Shown here: piece by piece, positions 10,305 to 20,300 of the stretch | Layout: each line of letters opens with the position of its first letter | Position numbering within the stretch: position 1 is the stretch's first letter | Source: Paenibacillus algicola | Lineage (GTDB): Bacteria > Bacillota > Bacilli > Paenibacillales > Paenibacillaceae | Assembly (NCBI RefSeq): GCF_005577435.1 | Contig: NZ_CP040396.1 | Span: 633,501 to 697,500, forward strand | Length of the DNA stretch: 64,000 nt | Reading direction: 5' to 3' | The notes under the pieces: model-generated | Database searches by the model: none | What the model saw: only the letters and a program-made list of their open reading frames with translations | Told to the model about the DNA's origin: nothing | Translations under genes and position numbers: made by a program

Positions 10305-11288
10305 ATGGCAACGATCAAGCAAGTGGCTCAGGCTGCGGGGGTGTCGGTAGCAACCGTATCCCGGGTCATCAACGAGAGCGGTTACGTTCATGAAGATACC
10401 CGGCGCAGAGTAGAGGATGCGGTCCGGGAGCTGAATTATACGCCCAATGAGGTAGCTCGGTCCCTGTACAAGCGAAAATCCAAGCTGATCGGCTTGCTGC
10501 TCCCTGATATCACGAACCCGTACTTTCCCCAGCTTGCCCGTGGAGTCGAGGATCGGCTGCAGGAGCAGGACTACCGGGTTATTCTCGGCAACAGTGATGA
10601 AAGCCGGGAGAAGGAAACGGAATATATTCAAACCTTTTTGCAGAATAATGTGGTAGGTGTTATTTCTTCAACCCATGCGCCTGACCATGAAATGTATACA
10701 GGTCTCAAGATCCCGGTTGTGTTTCTGGACCGGACTGTGAATGACAGCCCGAGCGTCTATGCAGACGGCAGAGAGGGCGGCAGGCAGGCTGCCCGTGAGC
10801 TGGTTCAGCGCGGAAGCGCCCGAATCGTCATTATTCAGGGACCTGCTGCTGTAAGGACAGCCATGGACCGTTATGAGGGAGCGGCGGAGCAGCTTGAGAA
10901 GCTGGGAGCATCCTATCAGGTGCTGAAGACAGACTCGTTCTCTTTTACAGAAGCAGAAGCGTGGGCACAGGAGCTATTCCGGCAATATCCGGACAGTGAT
11001 GGCATTATTGCAAGTAATGATATTGTAGCCTTTGCTGTCTTGCAGGAGGCTGTACGGCTTGGGAAGAAGGTGCCGCAGGATGTGCAGATCATCGGATTTG
11101 ACGACATTCCGCTGAGCCGGTTGTTAACCCCTTCCCTGTCGACGATTCATCAGCCGGCCTATGAGATGGGCAGGGCGGCGGCAGATTTGATCATTGCCTT
11201 GATCGAGGAAGCCTATGTAGAACGCAGAAATATCCAATTTGCAGTCTCTTTTATCGAGCGGCAGACAACCCGAAAGGTGGAATTGTAA
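10305..11288 (+). CDS. rbsR: LacI-family ribose operon repressor
   Basis: A 327-residue repressor. The N-terminal helix-turn-helix reads TIKQVAQAAGVSVATVSRVIN (about 3-23), with the hinge helix LNYTPNEVARSL, followed by a periplasmic-binding-like sugar domain. Start taken at ATG 10305, where the family N-terminus (MATIKQVA) begins; in-frame ATG 10278 and GTG 10293 lack ribosome sites. It probably autoregulates through the twin palindromes upstream. Its stop shares one base with the rbsK start. Order R-K-D-A-C-B identifies it as RbsR. Confidence 0.92.
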   Translation: MATIKQVAQAAGVSVATVSRVINESGYVHEDTRRRVEDAVRELNYTPNEVARSLYKRKSKLIGLLLPDITNPYFPQLARGVEDRLQEQDYRVILGNSDESREKETEYIQTFLQNNVVGVISSTHAPDHEMYTGLKIPVVFLDRTVNDSPSVYADGREGGRQAARELVQRGSARIVIIQGPAAVRTAMDRYEGAAEQLEKLGASYQVLKTDSFSFTEAEAWAQELFRQYPDSDGIIASNDIVAFAVLQEAVRLGKKVPQDVQIIGFDDIPLSRLLTPSLSTIHQPAYEMGRAAADLIIALIEEAYVERRNIQFAVSFIERQTTRKVEL

Positions 11289-12166
11289 TGGCAAGAATAA
11301 CGGTAATCGGCAGCTCCTCAATGGATCTGGTCGTCACCTCCAGCAAGCGCCCCGGTGCCGGGGAGACGGTGCTGGGCGACAGCTTCAAGACGGTGCCCGG
11401 CGGCAAGGGAGCGAATCAGGCCGTTGCAGCGGCCAGACTGGGGGCAGACGTTACGATGGTCGGCTGTGTCGGGGATGATCATCTAGGTGAGATCATCTTG
11501 AATAACTTCAAGGAGAACGGGATTCATACGGACTATGTGGAACCGGTTACAGGTATGGAGAGCGGTACAGCACATATTGTGCTCGCGGAAGGTGATAACA
11601 GCATTGTCGTCGTTAAAGCCGCGAATGACTGCATCACTCCGGCTTACGTGGACCGGGCGTCCGCAGCGATCCGGGATGCAGACATCGTCATGATTCAGCA
11701 GGAGATTCCGGAAGAGACGGTCGTTCATGTGAGTCAGCTGTGTCAGGAGTACGGCGTGCCGCTGATGCTGAACCCCGCTCCGGCACGTCCGGTGCCGCCG
11801 TCTGTCATTGAGCGTGCCGCTTATATTACGCCGAATGAGCATGAGGCAGCCATCCTGTTCCAGGGAATGCCGCTTGGCGAGGTGCTGCGGCGCTACCCGA
11901 ACAAGCTGATTGTTACCGAGGGCAAAGCGGGCGTCCGGTATTTTGATGGGGAGCAGGAGGTTGTCGTGCCCGGATATGCGGTGAAAGCGGTAGATACCAC
12001 AGGGGCAGGAGACACTTTTAACGGGGCGTTAGCCACTGCACTCGCGGAAGGTCAGAGTCTGCAGGACAGCCTCCGGTTTGCCAACAGGGCAGCAGCGCTG
12101 TCGGTAACCAAGTTTGGCGCTCAAGGCGGAATGCCGCAGCGCAGCGACGTCGAAGGGAGCCTTTAA
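11288..12166 (+). CDS. rbsK: Ribokinase
   Basis: Phosphorylates D-ribose to ribose-5-phosphate in the cytoplasm. The 292-residue PfkB-family protein has the N-terminal signature [15 protein letters not shown] (about 38-52) and the C-terminal signature [14 protein letters not shown], which holds the anion hole and catalytic Asp. Length is normal. It overlaps rbsR by one base (TAATG) and is followed at once by rbsD. Confidence 0.95.
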   Translation: MARITVIGSSSMDLVVTSSKRPGAGETVLGDSFKTVPGGKGANQAVAAARLGADVTMVGCVGDDHLGEIILNNFKENGIHTDYVEPVTGMESGTAHIVLAEGDNSIVVVKAANDCITPAYVDRASAAIRDADIVMIQQEIPEETVVHVSQLCQEYGVPLMLNPAPARPVPPSVIERAAYITPNEHEAAILFQGMPLGEVLRRYPNKLIVTEGKAGVRYFDGEQEVVVPGYAVKAVDTTGAGDTFNGALATALAEGQSLQDSLRFANRAAALSVTKFGAQGGMPQRSDVEGSL

Positions 12167-12167
12167 G

Positions 12168-12566
12168 ATGAAGAAGCAGGGCATGGTGAACAGCCATATT
12201 GCCAAGGTGCTGGCCGATCTTGGCCATACCGATCTGATTGTCATTGCCGATCTCGGGCTCCCGGTGCCTCCGGGCGTGCTGAAGATTGACCTGGCGTTGA
12301 CGCAAGGGACTCCGGGCTTTCAGGACGTCGTGAGCGTCGTGGCGGCGGACATGGTGGTGGAACGCGTTATTGTCGCTGAGGAGATAAATTCTGTAAATAT
12401 GGAAACCATGCAATATATAGAGGGAGCCTTTCCGGACAGTACCCTATCCCAGGTTCCACATGAGCAATTCAAGGAGCTGACCCGGCAGGCGAAGGCTATC
12501 ATCCGAACCGGGGAAGCCAGGCCCTATGCGAATTGTATTTTGCAGTCGGGCGTTCATTTTGGATAA
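12168..12566 (+). CDS. rbsD: D-ribose pyranase
   Basis: Interconverts pyranose and furanose forms of ribose so the kinase has usable substrate. The 132-residue protein begins [22 protein letters not shown], with the conserved early His and the LGHTD segment, and ends in the family [16 protein letters not shown] motif. Start ATG is one base after the rbsK stop, with AAGGGAG inside the end of rbsK. Normal length. Confidence 0.95.
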   Translation: MKKQGMVNSHIAKVLADLGHTDLIVIADLGLPVPPGVLKIDLALTQGTPGFQDVVSVVAADMVVERVIVAEEINSVNMETMQYIEGAFPDSTLSQVPHEQFKELTRQAKAIIRTGEARPYANCILQSGVHFG

Positions 12567-12583
12567 GAGGAGGATTAACCATT

Positions 12584-14065
12584 ATGCATATCCAGATGAG
12601 CAACATTCATAAAGCCTTCGGCACAAACCAGGTGCTGACCGGTGTCGACTTTGACTTGACCGGGGGAGAGGTTCACGCCCTGATGGGCGAGAACGGCGCC
12701 GGTAAATCGACGCTGATGAATATATTGACCGGCCTTCACAGCCGGGATCAGGGAAGCATTTCGATTGACGGGCAAGAGATTGCTTTTTCCAGCCCGCGGG
12801 AGGCGGAGGATTACGGCATTGCATTTATACATCAGGAGCTAAACATTTGGCCGGACATGACCGTGCTGGACAACCTGTTTATCGGGAAGGAGATTACGTC
12901 CCGGCTCGGGGTGCTGAACCAGAAGCAGATGAAGGCCATGGCCGAGGAGCAGTTCTCCAGACTGTCGGTCAGCATTCCTCTCTCCCAGGAGGCGGGAATG
13001 TGCTCGGTTGGTCAGCAGCAGATGATTGAAATTGCCAAAGCGCTGATGACGAAAGCCAAGGTCATTATTATGGATGAGCCTACCGCCGCCTTGACCGAGC
13101 GGGAGATCCGCAAGCTGTTCGAGGTCATTGACTCCTTGAAGAAGCAGGGCGTGTCCATCGTCTACATCTCCCACCGGATGGAGGAAATCTTCGCGGTGTG
13201 TGACCGGATTACCGTTATGCGCGATGGCAAAACCGTGGACACCAAGCCCATCCCGGACACCAGCTTTGATGAGGTCGTTCGCAAAATGGTCGGCCGGGAG
13301 CTGACCGAGCGCTATCCGGCGCGCAGCCCGTCACCAGGCGAAACCGTGCTGGAGGTCAAGGGCATCAGCGGCAAAGGCCGGTTTGAGAATGTCAGCTTCT
13401 CGGTCAGAGCCGGAGAAATCGTCGGCGTATCCGGGCTGATGGGAGCAGGCCGCACCGAGATGATGCGGGCTATCTTCGGGCTCGATCCGCTGAGCAGCGG
13501 TGAGGTGTGGATTCGCGGCAAAAAGGTGTCCATCCGCAAGCCCGATGATGCCGTAAAGCATGGCATCGGCCTGATTACGGAGGACCGGAAGGATGAGGGC
13601 CTCGTACTGGATTTCTCAGTCCGCGAGAATATGGCACTGCCGAATCTGTTCAGCTTCTCCTCGAAGGGCTTTATCTCCACCCGCAAGGAGCAGGAGTTCG
13701 TGGATACGCTCGTGAAGCGGCTGCAGATCAAGACGCATACGACTGAAACGCCGGCTGGCAGTCTATCGGGCGGTAACCAGCAGAAGGTGGTCATCGCCAA
13801 ATGGATCGGGATTGGCCCGAGCGTCCTCATTCTGGACGAGCCAACCCGCGGGGTAGATGTCGGCGCGAAGCGTGAAATCTATCAGCTGATGAACGAGCTG
13901 ACCGAGCGCGGGGTTGCCATCCTGATGGTCTCCTCGGAGCTGCCGGAGGTGCTCGGCATGAGTGACCGCATTCTGGTCGTCCATGAAGGCCGGATTGCCG
14001 GAGAAGTGAAGGGCAGCGAAGCTACCCAGGAACAGATTATGACACTAGCTACAGGAGGTCAGTAA
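12584..14065 (+). CDS. rbsA: Ribose ABC transporter ATP-binding protein
   Basis: A 493-residue protein of two fused ATPase halves that power ribose import. First half: Walker [10 protein letters not shown], signature VGQQQM, Walker [11 protein letters not shown]. Second half: degenerate Walker A (GLMGAGRTE), signature [20 protein letters not shown]. The unusual second P-loop is normal for the RbsA/MglA family. Start ATG follows AGAGGAGG at 12566. Confidence 0.95.
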   Translation: MHIQMSNIHKAFGTNQVLTGVDFDLTGGEVHALMGENGAGKSTLMNILTGLHSRDQGSISIDGQEIAFSSPREAEDYGIAFIHQELNIWPDMTVLDNLFIGKEITSRLGVLNQKQMKAMAEEQFSRLSVSIPLSQEAGMCSVGQQQMIEIAKALMTKAKVIIMDEPTAALTEREIRKLFEVIDSLKKQGVSIVYISHRMEEIFAVCDRITVMRDGKTVDTKPIPDTSFDEVVRKMVGRELTERYPARSPSPGETVLEVKGISGKGRFENVSFSVRAGEIVGVSGLMGAGRTEMMRAIFGLDPLSSGEVWIRGKKVSIRKPDDAVKHGIGLITEDRKDEGLVLDFSVRENMALPNLFSFSSKGFISTRKEQEFVDTLVKRLQIKTHTTETPAGSLSGGNQQKVVIAKWIGIGPSVLILDEPTRGVDVGAKREIYQLMNELTERGVAILMVSSELPEVLGMSDRILVVHEGRIAGEVKGSEATQEQIMTLATGGQ

Positions 14066-14066
14066 C

Positions 14067-15035
14067 ATGACAACCCTCAATGAACCTAAAGCGGAAAGAA
14101 ACTTCAAGCTTGGCCAATTCACCCAGAAGCTCGGTCCGCTGCTCGGACTGATCATCCTGATTGTGATCGTCTCTGTCATGAACCCAAGCTTTCTTGAGCC
14201 GCTGAATATACTCAACCTGCTGCGTCAGGTATCGATTAACGCCCTGATCGCGTTCGGGATGACATTCGTAATTCTGACCGGCGGGATCGACTTGTCCGTA
14301 GGCTCCATCCTGGCGCTTTCCAGCGCACTCGTTGCCAATCTGATGGTCGCAGGCGTGGACCCGATCTTCGCGATTATTATCGGCTGTGCAGCCGGGGGGA
14401 TCATGGGTGCGGTCAACGGCCTGCTCATTACGAAAGGCAAAATGGCTCCATTTATCGCTACACTCGCGACGATGACTATATTCCGTGGACTCACGCTGGT
14501 CTATACCGAGGGTAACCCGATTACCGGCCTTGGCGACAGCCTTCCGTTCCAGCTGTTTGGACGCGGCTACTTGCTCGGCATTCCGGTTCCGGCGATTACC
14601 ATGATTCTTACCTTCGCCGTGCTGTGGATCATTCTGCACAAGACCTCCTTCGGACGTAAAACCTATGCCATTGGCGGTAATGAGAAAGCATCCATTGTGT
14701 CCGGTATCAAGGTATCTCGTGTAAAAATTATGATTTACTCCCTGGCAGGCATGCTGTCCGCCCTGGCCGGAGCGATCCTGACGTCCCGTCTGAACTCGGC
14801 ACAGCCGACAGCGGGCACCTCCTATGAGCTGGACGCTATCGCAGCCGTAGTGCTTGGCGGCACCAGCCTGACCGGAGGTCGAGGCCGGATTGTGGGTACA
14901 TTAATCGGCGTACTGATTATCGGAACGCTGAATAACGGCCTGAACCTGCTGGGCGTCAATTCATTTTATCAGATGGTCGTCAAGGGCGTTGTTATTGCGA
15001 TAGCCGTTCTGCTCGACCGGAAGAAAACGGTATAA
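14067..15035 (+). CDS. rbsC: Ribose ABC transporter permease
   Basis: A 322-residue membrane permease with about eight to ten hydrophobic segments and the family loop GIDLSVGSILALSSAL. It partners RbsA and RbsB. Start ATG is one base after the rbsA stop, with AGGAGG inside the rbsA end. The end motif FYQMVVKGVVIAIAVLLD is typical. Confidence 0.95.
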   Translation: MTTLNEPKAERNFKLGQFTQKLGPLLGLIILIVIVSVMNPSFLEPLNILNLLRQVSINALIAFGMTFVILTGGIDLSVGSILALSSALVANLMVAGVDPIFAIIIGCAAGGIMGAVNGLLITKGKMAPFIATLATMTIFRGLTLVYTEGNPITGLGDSLPFQLFGRGYLLGIPVPAITMILTFAVLWIILHKTSFGRKTYAIGGNEKASIVSGIKVSRVKIMIYSLAGMLSALAGAILTSRLNSAQPTAGTSYELDAIAAVVLGGTSLTGGRGRIVGTLIGVLIIGTLNNGLNLLGVNSFYQMVVKGVVIAIAVLLDRKKTV

Positions 15036-15049
15036 GGAGGAAATTCCTG

Positions 15050-15967
15050 ATGAAAAAAGCGAACCTGTTTCTCCTGTCGCTCCTGCTGGTGTTCATCACC
15101 GGCTGTTCCATGGAGCCGCCTGAATGGGCCAAGCCCAAGCTCAGCGGCGATGTGAAGGATCTCAAGATTGGCTTGTCCGTATCTACGCTGAATAACCCCT
15201 TCTTCGTTTCATTGAAGGATGGTGTTGTAGAGGAGGCCGCCAAGCAGGGGATGGAGGTCATTGTCGTCGACGCACAGAACGACTCTGCGAAGCAGAGCAA
15301 TGACGTGGATGATTTGATCCAGCAGGGCGTTCATGTCCTGCTCATTAATCCAACCGATTCGGCGGCCATTTCGACCGTAGTACAGACTGCGAACAGCATC
15401 GGCATTCCTGTGATCACGCTTGACCGCTCCGCGGACCAGGGTGAGGTGGAAGCGCTCGTCGCTTCCGATAACGCAAAGGGCGGCCAGATGGCGGCAGAGC
15501 ATATTGTAAAAGAATTGGGCAAGAACACGAAGGTCATTGAGCTGGAAGGAGTGCCGGGAGCGTCCGCTACCCGCGAACGCGGTCAGGGCTTTCATGATGT
15601 AGCCGACCTGGAGCTGGATGTCGTTGCCAAGCAGGCTGCTGACTTCGACCGGACGAAGGGACTGAACGTTATGGAGAATCTGCTCCAGGGCAACCCGGAT
15701 GTGAAGGCGGTCTTCGCTCATAATGACGAGATGGCGCTGGGAGCCATTGAAGCGATTCAAAGCTCCGGCAAGGACATCATGGTCATCGGCTTTGACGGCA
15801 ATGACGATGCGTTGAAGTCCATTGAGGCCGGCAAGCTGACGGCTACGGTTGCGCAGCAGCCAGAGCTGATCGGTCAGCTGGCTGTACAGGCCGCCGTGGA
15901 TGTCACCTCCGGCAAAGAGGTGGAGGAGGTCATTCCGGCACCGCTGAAGCTGGTGATTAAAGAATAA
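15050..15967 (+). CDS. rbsB: Ribose-binding lipoprotein
   Basis: A 305-residue binding protein, exported and lipid-anchored: MKKANLFLLSLLLVFITGC has a lipobox (ITGC) with the modified Cys at 19. The mature part is a type I periplasmic-binding fold with IGLSVSTLNNPFFVSL and a VIGFDGNDDAL segment near the hinge. Last gene of the rbs operon; the double stop TAATAA runs into a strong terminator. Confidence 0.95.
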   Translation: MKKANLFLLSLLLVFITGCSMEPPEWAKPKLSGDVKDLKIGLSVSTLNNPFFVSLKDGVVEEAAKQGMEVIVVDAQNDSAKQSNDVDDLIQQGVHVLLINPTDSAAISTVVQTANSIGIPVITLDRSADQGEVEALVASDNAKGGQMAAEHIVKELGKNTKVIELEGVPGASATRERGQGFHDVADLELDVVAKQAADFDRTKGLNVMENLLQGNPDVKAVFAHNDEMALGAIEAIQSSGKDIMVIGFDGNDDALKSIEAGKLTATVAQQPELIGQLAVQAAVDVTSGKEVEEVIPAPLKLVIKE

Positions 15968-15973
15968 TAAAGA

Positions 15974-16024
15974 GCAGGGGGCTGTCTCCTTCAGGACTTG
16001 AAATCCTGGGGAGCAGCCCCCTGC
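15974..16024. terminator. Bidirectional terminator after rbsB
   Basis: GCAGGGGGCTG (15974-15984) pairs perfectly with CAGCCCCCTGC (16014-16024). It serves rbsB and the convergent AraC gene, whose last codons it overlaps. Confidence 0.85.
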
Positions 16025-16836
16025 TTGCGGTAATGGGACGGTGTCCGCCCTTTAATGGACTTGTACACCCGGTTAAAGGTGCGGATGCTGCTGAAGCCGC
16101 ATTCCAGAGCGATCTCCATAATGCTGTCGTCGGTGTTTTCCAATTTGATTTCGGCCAGCGACACCCGCACCATATTAAGGTAGGTTTTGAATGACAGGCC
16201 CAGGGTCGATTTAAAGGTCCGGCTGAAATGGAAGGGATCCATATTGAAATGCCCGGCAATCGACTCCAGCGTCATCTCGGTGCGGCAGTTCTCCTCGATA
16301 TAAGACAGCATCTTCTGCAGGCGAGCCCGCTGCTCGTAAGGCTCTTTAGCCTTGGGAGCCACCGGCATGCAGCGCTGCAGGTCTGCGCACAGCTGCATCG
16401 TGAGGCCGCGGACCATGAGCGCCGAGGCGGGAGCAGCGGCTCCGCCGCCCTCGCATTCCTGGTAGATGGCTTGCAGCAGTCCATACAGCCGCTTCCGGTC
16501 TTTTTCAGCGGGGGTGAAGTAGGGAGAGGTAAACTGGAAGTCGCCCGGCCATGTCCGGGAGGAGCCGAGCAGCTCGGGCTTAAAGACCAGTACCGTCGCT
16601 CTGGATTCCTTGCCGCCATACTCGAAGGAATGAATGTCGTTACTGCTACAGATCACGAAATCTCCCGCATGAACCTCCCGCTTCTCCTCATTGACACCCA
16701 GCAGCAGACTGCCGGATTCAACGTAAATAATCTCGACCTCGGGATGGCAGTGGGCATAGAACTGGATATTATTGTGACTGAAAATCTTTAAGGGAAGCTC
16801 ACTGTCAAATTTCCAGTTCTCGTAAATGAATTTCAT
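15991..16836 (-). CDS. AraC-family transcriptional regulator
   Basis: A 281-residue regulator. The N-terminal cupin-like sensor (about 1-150) holds FYAHCHPEVEIIYVESG, and two helix-turn-helix units lie in the last 100 residues (TLESIAGHFNMDPFHFSRTFK and IMEIALECGFSSIRTFNRVYK). It is oriented like the oxidoreductase-ThuA operon at 17028-20038, which ends 190 bases upstream of it, so it may control that operon. The ligand is probably a sugar or sugar derivative by family. Confidence 0.85.
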   Translation of the reverse strand: MKFIYENWKFDSELPLKIFSHNNIQFYAHCHPEVEIIYVESGSLLLGVNEEKREVHAGDFVICSSNDIHSFEYGGKESRATVLVFKPELLGSSRTWPGDFQFTSPYFTPAEKDRKRLYGLLQAIYQECEGGGAAAPASALMVRGLTMQLCADLQRCMPVAPKAKEPYEQRARLQKMLSYIEENCRTEMTLESIAGHFNMDPFHFSRTFKSTLGLSFKTYLNMVRVSLAEIKLENTDDSIMEIALECGFSSIRTFNRVYKSIKGRTPSHYRKQGAAPQDFKS

Positions 16837-17027
16837 GCCGCTCTCCCGCCTTTTCGCATCGTCTCCGCATCATTTCGTGGGCAATACTGCTTGTTAACCA
16901 TGTCCATTCCATCATAGAGAGCAGGGGCGTTTTTGTCCAGTAGCTGGCGGCCAGAACAATCACCACACAAAGAAACACGGCAGCTTCAGGAAGAAATCCC
17001 GTCACCGCCGTGCGCTATACATGCTCC

Positions 17028-18092
17028 TTATACTGGGGTATATGAACTCTTCATGTCGTAGAAGCTGCCGGAGTCTGAAGACAAATGGAAGGCCCACATG
17101 GCTTCCAGCACATGGTACGCCAGCTCACCGCTGGCCTGATGCCGCCGTCCCTCCAGAATAGCCTGTGCCATGTCGGCCGGGCCCAGCCCGCGGCCATTTG
17201 CAGCCATGCCTTCGATCAGCGGCACCTCGGTCCATTCCTCATCGCCGAGCTTCTTGTATTGTACGGTGCCGCCGAACGAGTTCGGATCGGGCACTCTCAG
17301 GCTGCCCTGGGTTCCGTGAACCTCGATGGGAGGCAGCGAGCTGCCGCCGAATATATCAAAGCTCGTAATCATCGTCGCAATCGCCCCGCTTTCAAAGGCG
17401 AGTGTCCCCGTCACGTGGGTCGGAATCTCAACCGGGATTTCGGCCCCTTTTTTCTTCTCACTCGTAATGACACGCTTCTCAAATGCTTTGCTGGTCATGC
17501 CGGCTACGGTACGAATCGGTCCCATCAGCTGCACCAGTGCGGTCAGGTAGTACGGTCCCATATCAAACATAGGACCGCCGCCCTCGGCATAATAGAACTC
17601 CGGATCGGGATGCCAGTGCTCGTGACCGCGGCCCATCATGAAAGCGGTCGCCGAGATCGGACGTCCGATCACGCCATCCTTCAATAGCTTCAGTGCGGTC
17701 TGCAGTCCGGCGCCGAGGAAGGTATCCGGAGCGCCGCCTACATACAGGCCCTTCGCTGCGGCCGTTTCCAGCACCTGACGCCCCTGCTCTAGTGTCAGCG
17801 TCAACGGCTTCTCGACGTACACATGCTTGCCGGCCTCCAGAGCCATCAGGCATACGTCGCCGTGCGCGCCGGGAATGGTCAGGTTAATGATCAGATCAAT
17901 ATCGGGATGATCCAACAGCTCCTGCGGCGTGCAGGCTGCCGGGATCCCGTACTTCTCCGCCTGGCTGCGAGCCCGCTCCACATCAAGATCCGCACAGGCT
18001 ACAATTTCCAGTGAATCAAAGCTTGGGATATTCTCCATATAAATGCCGCTGATGTTGCCGCAGCCTATAATACCTGTCTTTAATTTGCTCAT
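17028..18092 (-). CDS. Gfo/Idh/MocA-family oxidoreductase
   Basis: A 354-residue NAD(P)-dependent dehydrogenase. The Rossmann motif GIIGCGNISG is at about 7-16 and the family catalytic EKP (EKPLTLTLEQG) near 95. The start at 18092 follows AGGAGCTG; an upstream frame extension runs through the intergenic region without a ribosome site. Third gene of an operon with the ThuA-like gene and a second Gfo/Idh/MocA enzyme. ThuA/ThuB-type pairs act on sugars through 3-keto intermediates; exact substrate unknown. Confidence 0.85.
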   Translation of the reverse strand: MSKLKTGIIGCGNISGIYMENIPSFDSLEIVACADLDVERARSQAEKYGIPAACTPQELLDHPDIDLIINLTIPGAHGDVCLMALEAGKHVYVEKPLTLTLEQGRQVLETAAAKGLYVGGAPDTFLGAGLQTALKLLKDGVIGRPISATAFMMGRGHEHWHPDPEFYYAEGGGPMFDMGPYYLTALVQLMGPIRTVAGMTSKAFEKRVITSEKKKGAEIPVEIPTHVTGTLAFESGAIATMITSFDIFGGSSLPPIEVHGTQGSLRVPDPNSFGGTVQYKKLGDEEWTEVPLIEGMAANGRGLGPADMAQAILEGRRHQASGELAYHVLEAMWAFHLSSDSGSFYDMKSSYTPV

Positions 18093-18130
18093 GTTGATTT
18101 CAGCTCCTAAATGAATGAGGTGTAATGCAT

Positions 18131-18859
18131 TTACAGCTGGCTGTCGCTCATCCCGGTGTAGGTTCCTTGAGATTGGGCGGCTTCCATGGCTTCCGGTGCC
18201 TGTTTGCCTTCCGCTGCCCACAGCAGGCCGCGTCTCATTAACTCCTTCACCTGCGGCATCTCGACGATGTTTGCCTGATGGCCCAGCGCGTTATAGTACA
18301 CGCGTCCAACGCCCCAGCGCTTGGTCCACACAACCGGCATATCGACCGGGTTATTCAGGCGGTGCGGGCCGTCTGCCAGGGGGAATCGGGTAGAGGCGAG
18401 AACATCCACTGCAGGATCGACGTGCAGGTAATACTGCTCGGATACGACCTTGAAGTGGGACATTCCGTGCACCAAGGGACTTGAGCTGTGCCGGATTTCG
18501 ACCGTATACTCAACGCCGTCATTGCCGGGATGTGCTACCCATTGTCCACCGGTCATAAACTGCCAGTCTACATTCGTACGGAATGCATCGCACATGCCGC
18601 CATGGCAGCCGGCAAGTCCGGTGCCGCTTTGGACGGCTTCCGAAACATTTTTGACATATTCCTCTTTAATCTCGCCCATCGTCCAGACCGGAACGATCAG
18701 ATCCAGCTCCTTCAGCCGGGCGGCATCTGCGAAGGCATCCAGCGTGTTGGACACCTCGACCTCAAACTCATGCTCTTTCAAGATTTCTTCAAAAATACCT
18801 GCGACCTGCTCGGGCTCATGTCCATCCCAGCCGCCCCATACGATCAATGCTTTTTTCAT
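18131..18859 (-). CDS. ThuA-like protein
   Basis: A 242-residue protein of the ThuA-like, class I glutamine-amidotransferase-like fold: IVWGGWDGHEP at 6-16, GLAGCHGGMCDAF near 80-92 in the nucleophile-elbow position, and HVDPAVDVL and RWGVGRVYYNALGHQ segments. ThuA proteins are linked to trehalose and other disaccharide use by way of 3-keto sugars. AGGAGAGTG precedes the ATG. It lies between two Gfo/Idh/MocA oxidoreductase genes, which supports a sugar oxidation pathway. Confidence 0.8.
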   Translation of the reverse strand: MKKALIVWGGWDGHEPEQVAGIFEEILKEHEFEVEVSNTLDAFADAARLKELDLIVPVWTMGEIKEEYVKNVSEAVQSGTGLAGCHGGMCDAFRTNVDWQFMTGGQWVAHPGNDGVEYTVEIRHSSSPLVHGMSHFKVVSEQYYLHVDPAVDVLASTRFPLADGPHRLNNPVDMPVVWTKRWGVGRVYYNALGHQANIVEMPQVKELMRRGLLWAAEGKQAPEAMEAAQSQGTYTGMSDSQL

Positions 18860-18880
18860 GTCGTTTCACTCTCCTGTGTT

Positions 18881-20038
18881 CTACATTTCCGAAATGGATA
18901 CCCAGCGGCGTTCCGCGATAGAGCGGTCCACAGCCTCCAGCACAGCCTGACACTTCACACCATCTGCAAAGCTCGGCTCGGGCTGGCGATTCTCCTGAAT
19001 AGCTGTCGTGAATTCCAGGAATTCATGGATAAAGGTGTGCTCGAACCCGATCGTATGACCCGGCGGCCACCAGGCCTCCGCATACGCATGGGCAGGATCG
19101 GTGGCCAGCACGCGCCGGAAGCCCTGCACGTCCTCGGCATCCGAGGTGAAATAAACCTCCAGCTCATTCATCCGCTCAAAATCAAATCGTACGCTGCCCA
19201 GGCTGCCGTTGATCTCAAAGGCATTGGTCGAGCGATGTCCTGCAGCAAACCGGGTTGCCTCAAAGCTGCCCAGTGCGCCGTTCTTGAACCGGCTCAGGAA
19301 CAGTGTCGCATCATCTACGGTGACTTCGCCCTTGGGACCGTCTGCGCTGCCCTTGGCACTCAGCCCGGTCATTTCGGCGGCGAGCGGACGCTCCTTAATA
19401 AACGTTTCGCTCATGCCGATAACCTCTTCCAGATCCCCGACGAGGTAATGGGCAAGATCGATCAGATGCGCCCCCAGATCACCATGGGAGCCGGAGCCGG
19501 CGATCTCCTTCTGCAGGCGCCAGACGAGCGGAAAGCTGGGGTCGAGAATCCAGTCCTGCAGGAACCAGGCCCGGAAGTGATAAATCTGCCCCAGACGTCC
19601 GCTTGTAATCAGCTTTTTGACCAGCTGTACGGCCGGGGAGAAGCGGTAGTTGAAGCCCGTCATGTGCTTGATGCCGGCAGTCTCCGCAGCCTGAAGCATC
19701 TCCCGGGCATCCTTCAGGCTTAGCGCCAGCGGCTTCTCACAGAAAATATGCTTTCCGGCCTGAGCGGCCGCCAAAGCAATCTCCTTGTGGGCATCACTGG
19801 GCGCATTAATATCAATAATGTCAATATCGTCTCGGGCAATGAGGGCCCGCCAGTCGGTTTCGGACTCCGCCCATCCGAAGCGGTCTGCCGCCTCCTGTAC
19901 GGCCTGACCGTCGCGGCCGCAGATGACGGCCATCTCCGGCTTGGCTGCCTTCGGGAAGAACATCGGCAGCGCCCGGTATGCATTACTGTGGGCCTTACCC
20001 ATAAATTTATAACCGATCATTCCAACTCGCAGCGACAC
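18881..20038 (-). CDS. Gfo/Idh/MocA-family oxidoreductase, first gene of the ThuA operon
   Basis: A 385-residue dehydrogenase with GMIGYKFMGKAHSNAY at the N-terminus, EKPLALSLKDAR near 95 and GSHGDLGAHLIDLAHYLVGD, the metal- or substrate-binding loop of the family. Start taken as GTG 20038, six bases after AAGGAGGAG; an ATG 24 bases upstream overlaps the poor spacing region. It reads with ThuA and the oxidoreductase at 17028. The likely role is oxidation or reduction of a sugar ring hydroxyl. Confidence 0.85.
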   Translation of the reverse strand: MSLRVGMIGYKFMGKAHSNAYRALPMFFPKAAKPEMAVICGRDGQAVQEAADRFGWAESETDWRALIARDDIDIIDINAPSDAHKEIALAAAQAGKHIFCEKPLALSLKDAREMLQAAETAGIKHMTGFNYRFSPAVQLVKKLITSGRLGQIYHFRAWFLQDWILDPSFPLVWRLQKEIAGSGSHGDLGAHLIDLAHYLVGDLEEVIGMSETFIKERPLAAEMTGLSAKGSADGPKGEVTVDDATLFLSRFKNGALGSFEATRFAAGHRSTNAFEINGSLGSVRFDFERMNELEVYFTSDAEDVQGFRRVLATDPAHAYAEAWWPPGHTIGFEHTFIHEFLEFTTAIQENRQPEPSFADGVKCQAVLEAVDRSIAERRWVSISEM

Positions 20039-20300
20039 AAGCATCTCCTCCTTATCGTTCAAGCATGTCTATAGGCTGCAGCGCACTGGCAATATCATGA
20101 TAACGTCTTCATTATAAAAAAACGTTCCGCCATCCGCTCGCCACTTTATGCTGGGCATTGGACAAAAATTGCTGGTTTCAGACATTCAGTAAACATTCAG
20201 CTTCTGTTAAGGAAGGCATCAGGTTTCGTTAAGCTTTTTTTCAGGTTGGAAACCTATACTGTGAACTGTAAGATCATTCAACCCTAAAGGAGAGATTCAC

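Noticed and set aside
16837..17027. A 66-codon hydrophobic frame upstream of the AraC gene
   Set aside because: It overlaps the AraC start, has no ribosome site and resembles no family.
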